Shown piece after piece: positions 44,417 through 54,031 of a DNA stretch of 64,000 bases. The number at the start of each line of letters is the position of its first letter. Positions within the stretch are counted from its first letter, which is position 1. A model generated the notes under the pieces. It was not told the origin of the DNA and made no database searches. It saw only the letters and a program-made list of their open reading frames with translations. Both the position numbers and the translations under genes were made by a program. The stretch lies in NCBI RefSeq assembly GCF_000636015.1, contig NZ_JFZJ01000001.1, positions 1 to 64,000 of the forward strand, written 5' to 3'. Origin of the DNA: Rhodomicrobium udaipurense JA643 (GTDB lineage Bacteria > Pseudomonadota > Alphaproteobacteria > Rhizobiales > Rhodomicrobiaceae).

Positions 44417-46891
44417 ATGCCTTCACCGAACGATACACGCGATCAGGACACTGCGGGAGCCGAGAGGGTCGCAAAAGTCATAGCTAGATCAGGGCTTTGC
44501 TCTCGAAGAGACGCCGAAGTCTTGATTGGGGAAAAGCGGGTTTCCGTCAACGGCTCGATCATTGAAAGCGCCGCGCTGGACGTTTCTCCCACCGACCGAG
44601 TCGCCGTAGACGGCCATCCGCTGCCCGCGCGCGAGCCGCCGCGCCTGTGGCGCTACCACAAGCCGAAGGGCCGCGTGACGACCCACAAGGACCCGGAAGG
44701 CCGCCCGACCGTGTTCGAGGCGCTGCCCGACAACCTGCCGCGTCTCATTTCCATCGGGCGGCTCGATTTCAACACCGAAGGGCTTTTGCTCCTCACGAAC
44801 GACGGCGAGCTCGCGCGCCATATGGAACTGCCGTCGACCGGCTGGGCGCGGCGTTACCGCGTGCGCGCGTTCGGCGAAATCGACCAGGCGTCGCTCGACA
44901 AGCTGAAAAACGGCGTGAGGATCGCGGGCATCAATTACGGCCCGGTGGAAGCCTCGCTCGAACGCGAGACCGGCGACAACGTCTGGATCACGCTCCTTAT
45001 CCGCGAGGGCAAGAACCGCGAAGTGCGCCGCATCATGGAGCACCTCGGCCTCACCGTGAACCGGCTCATTCGCATCTCGTTCGGCCCGTTCATGTTGGGC
45101 GATCTGGAACCGGGGCAGGTCGAGGAAGTGAAGACGAGCGTCCTGAAGGACCAGCTCGGCCCGCGCCTCGCCCGTTCGCTCGGCGTGCGCCGCGAAGTCG
45201 TGCGCGAGGAAAAGCGCCTTTCGACGCCATCGCGCGGCAAGCCGACCTATCTGCGCCGCAAGGAGGCTGAACCCGAGCGGCCACGCCGGGCCTTCGAGGA
45301 GCCGCAGATGCGGCGTCGGCGCGTGCTGTCCGAGGACGCCTCGGAAGCGCCCATCGTGGAACTGGTGCCAGTGCCGAAGCCACCGCGCGCGGATCGCGGT
45401 GAGCGGGGAGAAAAGCGCGATTTTGCGCCGCGTGATCGTGGCGAACGGAGTTTCGACAGGCCGCGCGACGACGCGGGCGGCGAGCGGCGGTCCTTCGGGC
45501 GTCGCGAGGACAGCGGCGGGGAGCGCCCGGCGTTCCGCAGCCGCGCCGATGGCGACCGCGCGCCCCGTGTCGCGAGAGATGGCGATGCCAGCGAGCGCAA
45601 ACCTTATCCGAAGCGCCGCGAAGGGGAAGGTGAGGGCGAAAGACGCTTCAACCCCCGTGATGCGGGCGACCGTCCGGCCTTCCGCAAACGCGAGGGTGAC
45701 CGCTCGGAGCGGCCTTCACGCGCGGGCGGTGGCGAGCGTCCGCCCTTCCAGCGGCGTGAGTCGGACGCTGGCGCCGAACACCGTGGCGATGCGCCGAAGC
45801 AGACGTGGGCGCCCCGGATCGACGCCACGACAGAAGATCATTCGACGCCACGTTTCAAAAGGCGCGAGGAAGGCGGCGAGGGCAGGCCGTCGCGGCCGAG
45901 CGATGCGCGTGGTGAGCGCCGTCCGTTCAACCGCGATGCGCGCCCCGAGGGCCGCTTTGATCGCAAGCCGCGCGACGGCGATGCGGGCGGCGAACGTCGG
46001 CCGTTTGTGCGCCGTGAGGACGGTGCGGAGCGCCCGGCGTTCCGCAGCCGGAGCGATGGCGACCGCCCCGCGCGTTTCGCGAGGGATGGCGAAGGCGGCG
46101 AGCGCAAGAGTTCTACCGCAAGGCCAGGTTTTCGTTCCCGCGATGCGGGCGAGGGCCGGGGTGACGCCAGGTCGGCCGACGGATCGGGAGAACGCAGAAG
46201 CTTCCGTCCTCGCGAAGGTGGCGGCGAGCGCAAGAGTTTCGGTCCTCGCGAAGGGGCCGACCGTCCGCCTTTCCGCAAACGCGAAGGGGACCGTTCCGAA
46301 CGGCCTTCGCGTGCGGCTGGTGAGGATAGGCCGCGCTTTCGCAGGCCGGAAGAAGGCGGCGATAGCGCGCGCGGACCACGGCCCGACCGGGCACCCGGCG
46401 ACCGTCCGGCATACCGGAGCCGCAGCAACGAAGGCGGCGCAGGTGGCGAACGCAAGAGCTTCGACAAGCCGTTCCGTGAGCGGCGGGAAGGTTTCGGCGA
46501 TCGTGCCCCGCAACGCGAGGGCGAGCGCCCGGCAGGCGGTGCGCCGTTCGAGAAGCGCGGCGGTGCGGGCGGCGCGCGGACGTACGGGAAAAAGCCGTTC
46601 GGTTCGCGCGACGGTGCGAAATCGTTTTCCGGTCGCGGCGGTAGCGGCGCAGGCACGGGCGACAAGCCTTTCGGCGCGCGTTCTGGCGGTGCGGCGGGGC
46701 GTGAACGCAGCGGTGGCGAAGGCGGCGAGGGCAAACCTTTCGGCGCTCGCAAGACGTTCGGCACGCGCGGCGGCAAACCGGGCGGTGGCGCGGGCGGCGG
46801 CAAGTTCGGCAAACCCTTCACCCGGCGCGATGGCCCGTCCAAGCCGCGCACAGGCGGCGGCCCCCGCAAGCCGCGTGGCGACAAAGCGTGA
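44417..46891 (+). CDS. rluB: RluB-type 23S rRNA pseudouridine synthase with a giant disordered tail
   Basis: 824 aa. An S4 domain (about residues 12-75) is followed by the RluB/RsuA catalytic domain, with the catalytic Asp in GRLDFNTEGLLLLTNDG (about residue 118). The enzymatic part ends near residue 270. The remaining 550 residues are a low-complexity Arg/Gly/Asp/Glu/Pro tail built of recurring units such as RPAFRSR.DGDR and RKREGDRSERPSRA. Start at ATG 44417; a longer TTG start exists. The rsmD start overlaps the stop, so the two rRNA enzymes are coupled. Confidence 0.9.
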   Translation: MPSPNDTRDQDTAGAERVAKVIARSGLCSRRDAEVLIGEKRVSVNGSIIESAALDVSPTDRVAVDGHPLPAREPPRLWRYHKPKGRVTTHKDPEGRPTVFEALPDNLPRLISIGRLDFNTEGLLLLTNDGELARHMELPSTGWARRYRVRAFGEIDQASLDKLKNGVRIAGINYGPVEASLERETGDNVWITLLIREGKNREVRRIMEHLGLTVNRLIRISFGPFMLGDLEPGQVEEVKTSVLKDQLGPRLARSLGVRREVVREEKRLSTPSRGKPTYLRRKEAEPERPRRAFEEPQMRRRRVLSEDASEAPIVELVPVPKPPRADRGERGEKRDFAPRDRGERSFDRPRDDAGGERRSFGRREDSGGERPAFRSRADGDRAPRVARDGDASERKPYPKRREGEGEGERRFNPRDAGDRPAFRKREGDRSERPSRAGGGERPPFQRRESDAGAEHRGDAPKQTWAPRIDATTEDHSTPRFKRREEGGEGRPSRPSDARGERRPFNRDARPEGRFDRKPRDGDAGGERRPFVRREDGAERPAFRSRSDGDRPARFARDGEGGERKSSTARPGFRSRDAGEGRGDARSADGSGERRSFRPREGGGERKSFGPREGADRPPFRKREGDRSERPSRAAGEDRPRFRRPEEGGDSARGPRPDRAPGDRPAYRSRSNEGGAGGERKSFDKPFRERREGFGDRAPQREGERPAGGAPFEKRGGAGGARTYGKKPFGSRDGAKSFSGRGGSGAGTGDKPFGARSGGAAGRERSGGEGGEGKPFGARKTFGTRGGKPGGGAGGGKFGKPFTRRDGPSKPRTGGGPRKPRGDKA

Positions 46892-47445
46892 GGATCGTCG
46901 GCGGGCGATTTCGCGGGCGCGGCATTGCTGCGCCCGACGGCATGACGACGCGGCCCACATCGGACCGCGTGCGCGAATCGCTGTTCAACATTCTGGCGCA
47001 CGGCATCGACGGCCCGCCGCTTGAGGGGGCGCGCGTGCTCGACTTGTTCGCAGGCACGGGCGCGCTCGGCCTCGAAGCCCTGTCGCGCGGCGCGGCATAC
47101 TGCCTGTTCGTTGAGGATGAGGCGGCGGCGCGCGGCGCGATCCGCGAGAATATCGAGGCGCTCGGGCTGACGGGCGCAAGCAAGCTCTGGCGGCGTGATG
47201 CCACGAAACTCGGGGTCGCCGCACCGATGCAACCGTTTCAGCTTGTCTTCGCCGATCCGCCTTACGCGAAGGGCCTCGGCGAACTCGCGCTGAACGCTGC
47301 GCTCGATGGCGGCTGGCTCGCGGCGGGCGCGATCTGCGTGCTGGAGGAGCGCGCCGACGTGGCTGTCGCGCTGCCGGATGCCTTCGAGCCGCTCGACGCG
47401 CGCATCTACGGCGAAACGGCGCTGCATTTCTTCCGCAAGGGCTGA
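46888..47445 (+). CDS. rsmD: 16S rRNA (guanine-N2)-methyltransferase RsmD
   Basis: 185 aa. MRIVGGRFRGR opens it, followed by the SAM motif LDLFAGTGALGLEALSRG and the catalytic ADPPYAKG. Methylates G966 of 16S rRNA. GTG start overlaps the rluB stop. Confidence 0.94.
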   Translation: MRIVGGRFRGRGIAAPDGMTTRPTSDRVRESLFNILAHGIDGPPLEGARVLDLFAGTGALGLEALSRGAAYCLFVEDEAAARGAIRENIEALGLTGASKLWRRDATKLGVAAPMQPFQLVFADPPYAKGLGELALNAALDGGWLAAGAICVLEERADVAVALPDAFEPLDARIYGETALHFFRKG

Positions 47446-47537
47446 ACCGCCAGAGCGCGCTTTTTCGGACGCCCCGACGCATGATAAGCTCACCCGCGAA
47501 GCGCTGACGCTTGAGCGAGGCGCAATCGGAGGCGTGC

Positions 47538-48305
47538 ATGCCGTGGTCGTCCGAGCAATATCTGAAATTCGAGGATCAGCGCACCCGCCCCGCGCGCGAC
47601 CTGCTCAACGCCGTCCCTGCCGAGGTGATCGCGAGGGCCGCCGATCTCGGCTGCGGGCCGGGCAATTCCACCGAACTCATCGCCGGGCGCTTCCCGGAAG
47701 CCGACATCGTGGGCGTGGACAGTTCCTCCGATATGCTCGACGCGGCGAAGAAGCGCCTTCCCGGCGTGAAGTTCCGCTTCGGACGCATCGAGGAGTGGAG
47801 CGAGCCGGGGCCGTGGGATCTTATCTATGCCAACGCGTCGCTGCAATGGGTGGGCCAACACGAGCGGCTTCTGCCGCGTCTCGCCGAACGGCTCTCGGAC
47901 GGTGGATCGCTCGCCGTGCAAATGCCGGACAACCTCGCCGAGCCGTCTCACGCGAGCCTGCGGACCGTCGCGGCGACGCCCGCCTATGTCGCCAAGTTGG
48001 GCAAGGCGATCAAACTGCGCAGCCCTCTGCCGCGTGCCGAGTGGTATTACAAGCTGCTCAAGCCGTATGCATCGCGTGTCGACATCTGGCGCACCACCTA
48101 TCTGCACGTGATGCCGAGCCACGACGCCATCGTGGAATGGGTGAAGGGCACCGGCGCACGGCCGTTCCTGAAGCCGCTCGACGAGGACGAGCAGACGGCC
48201 TTCCTCGCCGCCTATCGCGAAGAACTGGCGAAAGCCTATCCCGCGCTCGACGATGGCACCGTGCTGCTGCCGTTCCCGCGCTTCTTCCTCGTCGCGACGC
48301 GGTGA
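47538..48305 (+). CDS. tam: Trans-aconitate 2-methyltransferase
   Basis: 255 aa. The W-S-S-E-QYLKFEDQRTRPARDLL opening is typical of Tam. SAM-binding ADLGCGPGNSTELI is at about residue 35. The enzyme methylates trans-aconitate, a stray by-product that inhibits aconitase. GGAGG at 47528-47532 precedes the ATG at 47538. A spurious earlier start is possible but has no ribosome site. Confidence 0.9.
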   Translation: MPWSSEQYLKFEDQRTRPARDLLNAVPAEVIARAADLGCGPGNSTELIAGRFPEADIVGVDSSSDMLDAAKKRLPGVKFRFGRIEEWSEPGPWDLIYANASLQWVGQHERLLPRLAERLSDGGSLAVQMPDNLAEPSHASLRTVAATPAYVAKLGKAIKLRSPLPRAEWYYKLLKPYASRVDIWRTTYLHVMPSHDAIVEWVKGTGARPFLKPLDEDEQTAFLAAYREELAKAYPALDDGTVLLPFPRFFLVATR

Positions 48306-48315
48306 ACGCCCCGGC

Positions 48316-48897
48316 TCAATATTCGCTTTCCTCGATCCATTTGACGGCGGCAGGCGCGCGGTAGGCTTCAAGCGCCAGAAGCAGAGCGCCCGGTTCGTCC
48401 GCCACGATCAGCATGTCGCGATGGAGCGGGCGGAGGAAGCCCTGCGCCACGACGTGGTCGAGAAAGCCGCTCAAGCCATCATAGAAGCCGTTCACGTTGA
48501 GGAGCGCGCAGGGCTTCTCGTGGTCGGAAAGCTGCGCCCACGTCCAAACCTCGAAGATCTCCTCAAGCGTGCCGATGCCGCCCGGCAGCGCGACAAAGCC
48601 ATCCGATAGCTCGGCCATCAGCGCCTTTCGCTCGTGCATGGAGCCGACGATGCGCAGGTCCGACAGGCCCGCGTGGCCGACCTCCTTGCGTATCAGCGCC
48701 TCGGGGATGACGCCCGTCACCGTGCCGCCCGCCTCCATGCAGGCGTCGGCGAGGATGCCCATCAGCCCCACGGCCGCGCCGCCATAGACGAGGCCGATGT
48801 CGGCTTCGGCGAGGGCGGCCCCAAGTTGCCGCGCGGCCTCGGCATAGGCTGGGTCCGCGCCCCGGCTCGATCCGCAGAAAACACAGAGCCTTTGCAT
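48316..48897 (-). CDS. LOG-family protein (cytokinin phosphoribohydrolase-like)
   Basis: 193 aa. CVFCGSSRG near the start and the diagnostic PGGIGTLEE motif (about residue 108) define the LOG family (TIGR00730). Family members hydrolyse nucleoside 5'-monophosphates, including cytokinin precursors. The ATG at 48897 gives the usual N-terminus MQRLCVFCGSS. Convergent with tam. Confidence 0.9.
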   Translation of the reverse strand: MQRLCVFCGSSRGADPAYAEAARQLGAALAEADIGLVYGGAAVGLMGILADACMEAGGTVTGVIPEALIRKEVGHAGLSDLRIVGSMHERKALMAELSDGFVALPGGIGTLEEIFEVWTWAQLSDHEKPCALLNVNGFYDGLSGFLDHVVAQGFLRPLHRDMLIVADEPGALLLALEAYRAPAAVKWIEESEY

Positions 48898-49225
48898 TGA
48901 TGTCTTCCCCCGCAGTGTGAGATCGCGCCTCGTGAGTGAAGGCGCGCCGCGAGGCTTTGCTCTAACCCCGCGTTCCTTTCGGGCTATGCCTACCCATTTT
49001 CCGGCGAGGATGGAAGACGGCTGAATGATCGCGCGGCCTGCCATCGCGTGGCGCCAATCGTCGGACGCCTATGTCGCTGCGAACGCCAAGCTTGCGAGCG
49101 GGCGCGAAAAAGGCCGGGCATTGCCCGGCCATAGCTGACCGCCGAAGCGGTCTATTGAGCGGTTCTGAATGCCGCTGCTGATTCTGGTGTTCGAGGCGAC
49201 GAACCGAGTGTTCGCCGCGAAGCGC
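48898..49225. other. Spacer between the LOG gene and rplS, with one terminator
   Basis: Holds the rplS terminator at 49107-49130. Nothing else recognisable: no gene or long repeat. Confidence 0.5.
49107..49130 (-). terminator. Terminator of rplS
   Basis: A perfect 8-bp stem GGCCGGGC / GCCCGGCC with a 3-base loop, followed by five T on the minus strand. It is about 95 bases past the end of rplS. Confidence 0.85.
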
Positions 49226-49879
49226 TTACGCCTCGGCCTTGTCCTCGGCGGGGACTTCGTCCGCCGTCGTCTCTGCGAGAAGCTTCAGCGCCTGACCCGG
49301 CCAATCTTCGCGTTCGAGGCGACCGCCAAGCTTCAGGTAATCGTCGACGAGGGCGATTTCCTCATCGGTGAAGTTTGCAAGCTGCTCGAACTTGATCACG
49401 TTGAGCTCGGCAAGGCGCTTTTCGTCAGCGGCCTGCAGGCCCTTGATGAGCTTGAGGTCGTCCGGGTTGCCCTTCGGACGCTTGAAGCCCTTGAATTCCG
49501 CCTTGAGCGCCTTGGCGCGGACGTCGGTGCGCTCCGGGATACGGGCGGCCTTGCCGCGCAGGCCGCGCAGGTAATACAGCTTCGCGCGACGAACCTTGCC
49601 GCGGCGGATAACCGTGATGCTGTCGATCAGCGGCGAGTACAGCGGGAACACGCGCTCCACGCCTTCGCCATAGGAGATCTTGCGGACGGTGAAGCTTTCC
49701 TGGAAGCCGCCGCCAAAGCGCGCGATGCAGACGCCTTCATAGGCCTGAACGCGTTCGCGCGCGCCTTCGACCACCTTCACGTTCACGCGCAGCGTGTCGC
49801 CAGGCTGGAACGTCGGGATGCGGCGCTTTGCCTCAAGCTGCGCCATCTGCTCTTTTTCAAGCGTTTGGATGATGTTCAT
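49226..49879 (-). CDS. rplS: Ribosomal protein L19 with a C-terminal extra domain
   Basis: 217 aa, whereas typical L19 is about 115-125 aa. Residues 1 to about 125 are ordinary L19 ([12 protein letters not shown]... [40 protein letters not shown]). Residues about 150-205 form an added domain with the pattern [30 protein letters not shown], followed by [16 protein letters not shown], like the helix-hairpin-helix tail seen on L21 of some alphaproteobacteria. The usual partner trmD is not upstream; instead a divergent exported protein is. Confidence 0.93.
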   Translation of the reverse strand: MNIIQTLEKEQMAQLEAKRRIPTFQPGDTLRVNVKVVEGARERVQAYEGVCIARFGGGFQESFTVRKISYGEGVERVFPLYSPLIDSITVIRRGKVRRAKLYYLRGLRGKAARIPERTDVRAKALKAEFKGFKRPKGNPDDLKLIKGLQAADEKRLAELNVIKFEQLANFTDEEIALVDDYLKLGGRLEREDWPGQALKLLAETTADEVPAEDKAEA

Positions 49880-50088
49880 CTCTGCGAAATCCTTCTACGG
49901 CGATCAAAGGCACCTTCTTGCCGCGCTAAAAAGCGCAAGCCGCCGCGCCAGTTGAGCTGGAATTTCGCTTGTGTAAGCGAAAAATTCCGGCTTGTCGATT
50001 GCAACGTTTCGGTGACGGGCCGATTTCCGCGCAAGATAGCTGGATTATGTTGGCGGAAATGCAACGTAGCCCCCACATCAGGAGTATG

Positions 50089-50694
50089 ATGCGACACCTT
50101 TATCTCCGCGCGCCCGCCGCCGTCTTTATTGCGCTTTTGGCGTTGAATTCCCCTGCCAGCGCAGGGGATCAGGCGAAGACGATCATCAATTCGCTCGACC
50201 CGAAGAGCATGACCGAGCTGTTCGAAGTCTCGCGTCGCCAACCCGACGCAGCGCTGACGAACATCACGCCGGTTTCGGCGAATACGTTCCGCTTTCTGTT
50301 CATATGGCCCGGCTCGAACCCGGTCATGACTTACGATCGCGTCGGGCGGAGCTTCGCCGAGCGATTCGTCGGGTTTGCGGATCAACTGAAGCTGCTGGTG
50401 AGGGGCTTCTGCCTGCCGACAAGCCACATGTTTTTCGGCACGGCATCCTATGGCGGCGAAGAGGTGAACGTCGCCTATCGCGACATTCAAGTGCGGTTCC
50501 GCGCGGGATGGCAGCCTGATTGCGCGGGGCGGTATCTTTCCGTCGCGGATGTGGATCGCCTGTTTGCGCCGCTGCCGATGACGGGCTTTGGCGCGGCGCT
50601 GCCATACCGTCCGCGCCCGGACAAGCCGACGGCCCCGCCGCAAAACGATCTGAAGCCCTTCCTCAATCCCGCGCAGCCCGCACCGATTCAATAA
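50089..50694 (+). CDS. Exported protein of unknown function
   Basis: 201 aa. Sec signal peptide MRHLYLRAPAAVFIALLALN ending SPASAGD (cleavage near residue 27). The mature part is one domain with two cysteines (RGFCLPT, QPDCAGR) that could form a disulfide, then a Pro-rich C-terminus. GGAG sits just before the ATG at 50089; ATG 50086 is the alternative. Confidence 0.7.
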   Translation: MRHLYLRAPAAVFIALLALNSPASAGDQAKTIINSLDPKSMTELFEVSRRQPDAALTNITPVSANTFRFLFIWPGSNPVMTYDRVGRSFAERFVGFADQLKLLVRGFCLPTSHMFFGTASYGGEEVNVAYRDIQVRFRAGWQPDCAGRYLSVADVDRLFAPLPMTGFGAALPYRPRPDKPTAPPQNDLKPFLNPAQPAPIQ

Positions 50695-50759
50695 GCGCCT
50701 AGGCGAATCGACCGATCCGCGCGCTTCAACGCACAGCGTCGACTTTAGCGAACCGCCGC

Positions 50760-51848
50760 CTACCGCGTGGTGGCGTCTTTCGCGAGCGATGTCTGCTCGG
50801 CGCTTTCGGCATCGCGGAACATCACGTCGACGCGCATGCCGGGAAGCAGCGGCCCGCCGGGGTCCATGTCGAGAACCACTTCGAGGATATCGACGTCGGT
50901 ATGCTTGCGCGGACCGCGCGAGGTAAGCTCGGGGCTGCCGAGCGTCTTCGCCATGGTGGCGACGCGCGCGTCGAAGATGCGATCTGGAAACGCCTCGGAC
51001 TTGACGACTGCGCGCTGACCGACAAACACCTTCCGCACGTCGCGCTCTTCAACCTCGGCGCGCGCCTGCATGTGCTCGCTGTCGCCGAGCAGGATGAGCG
51101 GCGCACCGGCGGCGGCCATCTCGCCAGCGCGGGCGTCGACCTTGAGCACGGTGGCATCGGCCGGCGCGCGGACGCGCAACCGTTCGAGATTCGCGGAGAT
51201 GCCGGTCACTTCGGCGCGGGCAGCGGCGAGGGCCGCTTCCTCCCGCGTCAGCTTCGGAAGGTCTCGCTCTTCCACGCGGCGGAGCTTCTGTCGCTCCCGC
51301 TCGACCCGGTCGGCGGCGGTGGAAACGGCCGTGCGCGCCTTGGCGACGTCGGCTTCGCTCGCCTTGTAGAGCTTCCTGTTCGCGAGCGCGGCGTCGAGGT
51401 CCATGCGCGTTTCGAAGGCTTCACGCTCGGCATCGTAGACCGCGTCTTCGGCCTTGCGGCGGTCCAGCGCCGCACCCTTGACCTTGGCGTCGTCGCGGTC
51501 GGCGAGTTTCACCGCCACCTGCGCCTCGAACGCCGCGAGCCTGGCCGCGAGTTCTCCGTCATCGAGACGGAAAAGCAGGTCGCCTTTCTTCACGTGCTCG
51601 TCCGCGCCGACGAGGACATCCTTGATGGCGGCGGGCACGGGAGCGGCAATGCGAAGCTCACGCCCTTTCGGTTCGACGCGGCCGGGCGCTGCTGCCGCCC
51701 ATAGCGACGCTGCTGGTGCTGCGGGCTGCGGCTCGGACCAGGCGGGGCTGCCGCCCGGCTGGTAAACGCCGGTCGCGATGAGGATGGCGAGGCCGAGGCC
51801 TGCCGAGCCGAAGACGAGCGCCACTGACTTGGAACGAAAATTACGCAT
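50760..51848 (-). CDS. DevB/HlyD-family periplasmic adaptor of ABC exporter
   Basis: 362 aa. One N-terminal transmembrane helix (residues 9-28) is followed by a lipoyl-like fold, a long coiled coil (about residues 110-220) and a beta-barrel region. The order and content match the membrane fusion protein of DevBCA-type exporters. It is the last gene of the devCAB-like operon here (permease, ATPase, adaptor). Confidence 0.85.
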   Translation of the reverse strand: MRNFRSKSVALVFGSAGLGLAILIATGVYQPGGSPAWSEPQPAAPAASLWAAAAPGRVEPKGRELRIAAPVPAAIKDVLVGADEHVKKGDLLFRLDDGELAARLAAFEAQVAVKLADRDDAKVKGAALDRRKAEDAVYDAEREAFETRMDLDAALANRKLYKASEADVAKARTAVSTAADRVERERQKLRRVEERDLPKLTREEAALAAARAEVTGISANLERLRVRAPADATVLKVDARAGEMAAAGAPLILLGDSEHMQARAEVEERDVRKVFVGQRAVVKSEAFPDRIFDARVATMAKTLGSPELTSRGPRKHTDVDILEVVLDMDPGGPLLPGMRVDVMFRDAESAEQTSLAKDATTR

Positions 51849-52629
51849 GCGCTTGTCTCTTTCTCTCCTGATAGGGGGCGGGAGTGCCGTGAGCCGCCTG
51901 CGGTTGTCTCGGCCGCGCCGGGATGACGGTCGCGGCGTGCTTCTTGCGCTCTCCCGAGATGATGCCGTCTTCGATTTCGATCACCCGGTCGGCGAACGGA
52001 ATGGTGCGCGGATCGTGGGTCACGGCGAGCACGGCGCGGCCGTTTTTGCGGGCGACGCAGCTCAGTAGCTCCATGATCGCGTGCCCGTTTTCGGTATCGA
52101 GGGCCGCGGTCGGCTCGTCCGCCAGGATGACCGGCGGCTCCGGCGCGATGGCGCGGGCGATGGCGACGCGCTGTTTCTCGCCGCCGGACAGCGTGCCGGG
52201 GTAAGCCTTGAGCCGATGGCCGAGTCCGACCTCGATCAGCGCTTCAGCCGCGCGCTCCTTGCACTCACGGGAGGAGAAGCCGCGCACGTCGAGGCCGAGC
52301 CGCACATTGTCGAGCGCGGAAAGCGTCGGAAAAAGGTTGTAGGACTGGAAGATGAAGCCGAGATGGCGGCGGCGCAGGTCGGCGAGGTCTTCGGCCGAGC
52401 GGTGGACGACCGATTCGCCGCCGAGCGTCAGCGTGCCCGATGTGGGCGTGAGCAAACAACCGAGGATCGACAGCAGCGTGGTCTTGCCGCTGCCGGACGG
52501 CCCCATCAACAGCGTGAATTCGCCCTCGTAGAGCGCGAGATCGACGCCTTTCAGCGCCTGCACCTTGCCTTCGCCTTGACCGAGTTCCTTCACGATCTGG
52601 CGGGCTTCGAGAATGGGAAACGCTCTCAT
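51841..52629 (-). CDS. DevA/LolD-like ABC transporter ATPase
   Basis: 262 aa. Walker A GPSGSGKTTLL, Q-loop FIFQSYNLFP, signature LSGGEKQRVAIARA, Walker B ILADEPTAALD. It overlaps the permease gene and the adaptor gene by a few bases. A basic C-terminal tail (RQPQAAHGTPAPYQERKRQ) extends past the domain. Powers the exporter; substrate unknown (glycolipid or other amphiphile by analogy with DevBCA). Confidence 0.92.
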   Translation of the reverse strand: MRAFPILEARQIVKELGQGEGKVQALKGVDLALYEGEFTLLMGPSGSGKTTLLSILGCLLTPTSGTLTLGGESVVHRSAEDLADLRRRHLGFIFQSYNLFPTLSALDNVRLGLDVRGFSSRECKERAAEALIEVGLGHRLKAYPGTLSGGEKQRVAIARAIAPEPPVILADEPTAALDTENGHAIMELLSCVARKNGRAVLAVTHDPRTIPFADRVIEIEDGIISGERKKHAATVIPARPRQPQAAHGTPAPYQERKRQAHA

Positions 52630-53741
52630 CGTGCAAACACCATGGCGGGATCGATCTTCGTCACCTTGAAAATGGAGGAAAGGGCTGACACCGCGCACAT
52701 GACGACGGTGACGACGAGCAGCATCGCGGCGAGCTGCGGCGTCAGCATGATCGGCATGGGCGTGTGGAGGCTCGCTTGCGCCACGGCGAACGATACGGCG
52801 ATGCCGAGCGCGTAGCCGAGGAACGCGCTGACGGTCGCCTGCGTGAGAATCACCTTGTGTATATAAAAAGAGGAGGAACCGAGCGCGCGCAGCGTGGCGA
52901 ACTCAGCGAGGTGATCCTTGGTGCTGGAGTAAAGCGTCTGCGCGACGACAACCGTGCCGATAATCAGGCCCAGCACCGCGCCGCCCAGCAGCGCCACGCC
53001 CGCGCCGGTGCCGAACAGCCAGTAGTCGAGGTTCGTCTGGCGGAACTCCGCCTTGGTGAAGATCGACGTGCCGGGAAGCTTCGTTTCGAGCGCTCGCTTG
53101 ACGCCGGAAACCGCGACGCCCGGTTGCACCTTCGCAAGATAGAACGTCGCCTGATCGGATGGCACGGAGAGAAGCTCCCGCGCCTTCGCGAGCGACATGA
53201 AGATGTAGGGCGAGGTGGTGAACGAGCGGATGCCTTCCGTCAACGCATCGACGCGCAGGCGCTGGCCGTTGATCTCGGCCACCGAGCCCACCCCGCTAAT
53301 GCCAAGCGTGTCGGCATAGGTGCGGTCGACCGCGACGCCGTCGGGCGAGAGCGCGGACACGCTGCCTTCGGCTACGTTCCACGGCGGCAATGTGCCATCC
53401 GAGCCGACGACGACCACGCTTGTGGTGCTGGTGTCGTCCCTGGTCCACGGCGCGAAAGAAGCGACAACCGGCTCGACTGCGGTGACGCCGGGAACCGAGA
53501 GCGCTGCGAAGCGTTCGCGACCGTGAAGGATCGTCGCTTGCTCGAAGCTGTTCGAACCGTAGGCGGCGATCCAGATGTCACCGTTGGCGTGATCGATGGT
53601 GTCGACGATCATCTTGCGCGCGCCGAGATACAGCCCGAGCTGGACGGCGAGCAGGACGACCGCAAAGAGGATGCCGATGAGCGTCACGAGAAAGCGAGCT
53701 CGATCGTGAACGAGGTTGCGTATTGCGAGTTTGGTAACCAT
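52626..53741 (-). CDS. DevC/MacB-like ABC exporter permease
   Basis: 371 aa. One N-terminal transmembrane helix, a large periplasmic loop and three helices at the C-terminus (around residues 240-265, 290-315 and 340-360), the FtsX/MacB fold. The stop overlaps the ATPase start by four bases. Start ATG at 53741 (MVTKLAIRNLVHDRARF). Confidence 0.88.
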   Translation of the reverse strand: MVTKLAIRNLVHDRARFLVTLIGILFAVVLLAVQLGLYLGARKMIVDTIDHANGDIWIAAYGSNSFEQATILHGRERFAALSVPGVTAVEPVVASFAPWTRDDTSTTSVVVVGSDGTLPPWNVAEGSVSALSPDGVAVDRTYADTLGISGVGSVAEINGQRLRVDALTEGIRSFTTSPYIFMSLAKARELLSVPSDQATFYLAKVQPGVAVSGVKRALETKLPGTSIFTKAEFRQTNLDYWLFGTGAGVALLGGAVLGLIIGTVVVAQTLYSSTKDHLAEFATLRALGSSSFYIHKVILTQATVSAFLGYALGIAVSFAVAQASLHTPMPIMLTPQLAAMLLVVTVVMCAVSALSSIFKVTKIDPAMVFAR

Positions 53742-54031
53742 ATAAACGCGGGCGTATCCGTCCTTTGGCGCGGAATGGGCGGGTTCCCGAAAACAAATTC
53801 TTACACGCGCCGCGGTCGGCAAATGTGAACGCCCAACTTCTGATAGAAGACCGGTTGAGCAAACAACTGTGGCAAGATGCGGGCGAAGTGTATCGGGCCT
53901 TCGCGGCAGCGTTGCGATCTTGACTTGGAACGCGTTGAACGTCATAAGGGCTGCAATCATCGCGATTGTAAGTTTTAGGCGTCTTCAAGAACCCGCCGGA
54001 CTTGGCGGGAGTTCGTGCGATAGGGGGCGAC

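Noticed and set aside
45838-47493. 551-codon minus-strand frame and other frames over the RluB tail
   Set aside because: The repetitive GC-rich tail of rluB opens several frames; only the + strand frame continues from the catalytic domain.
49169-50089. 306-codon + strand frame over rplS
   Set aside because: Antisense to ribosomal protein L19; no domain.
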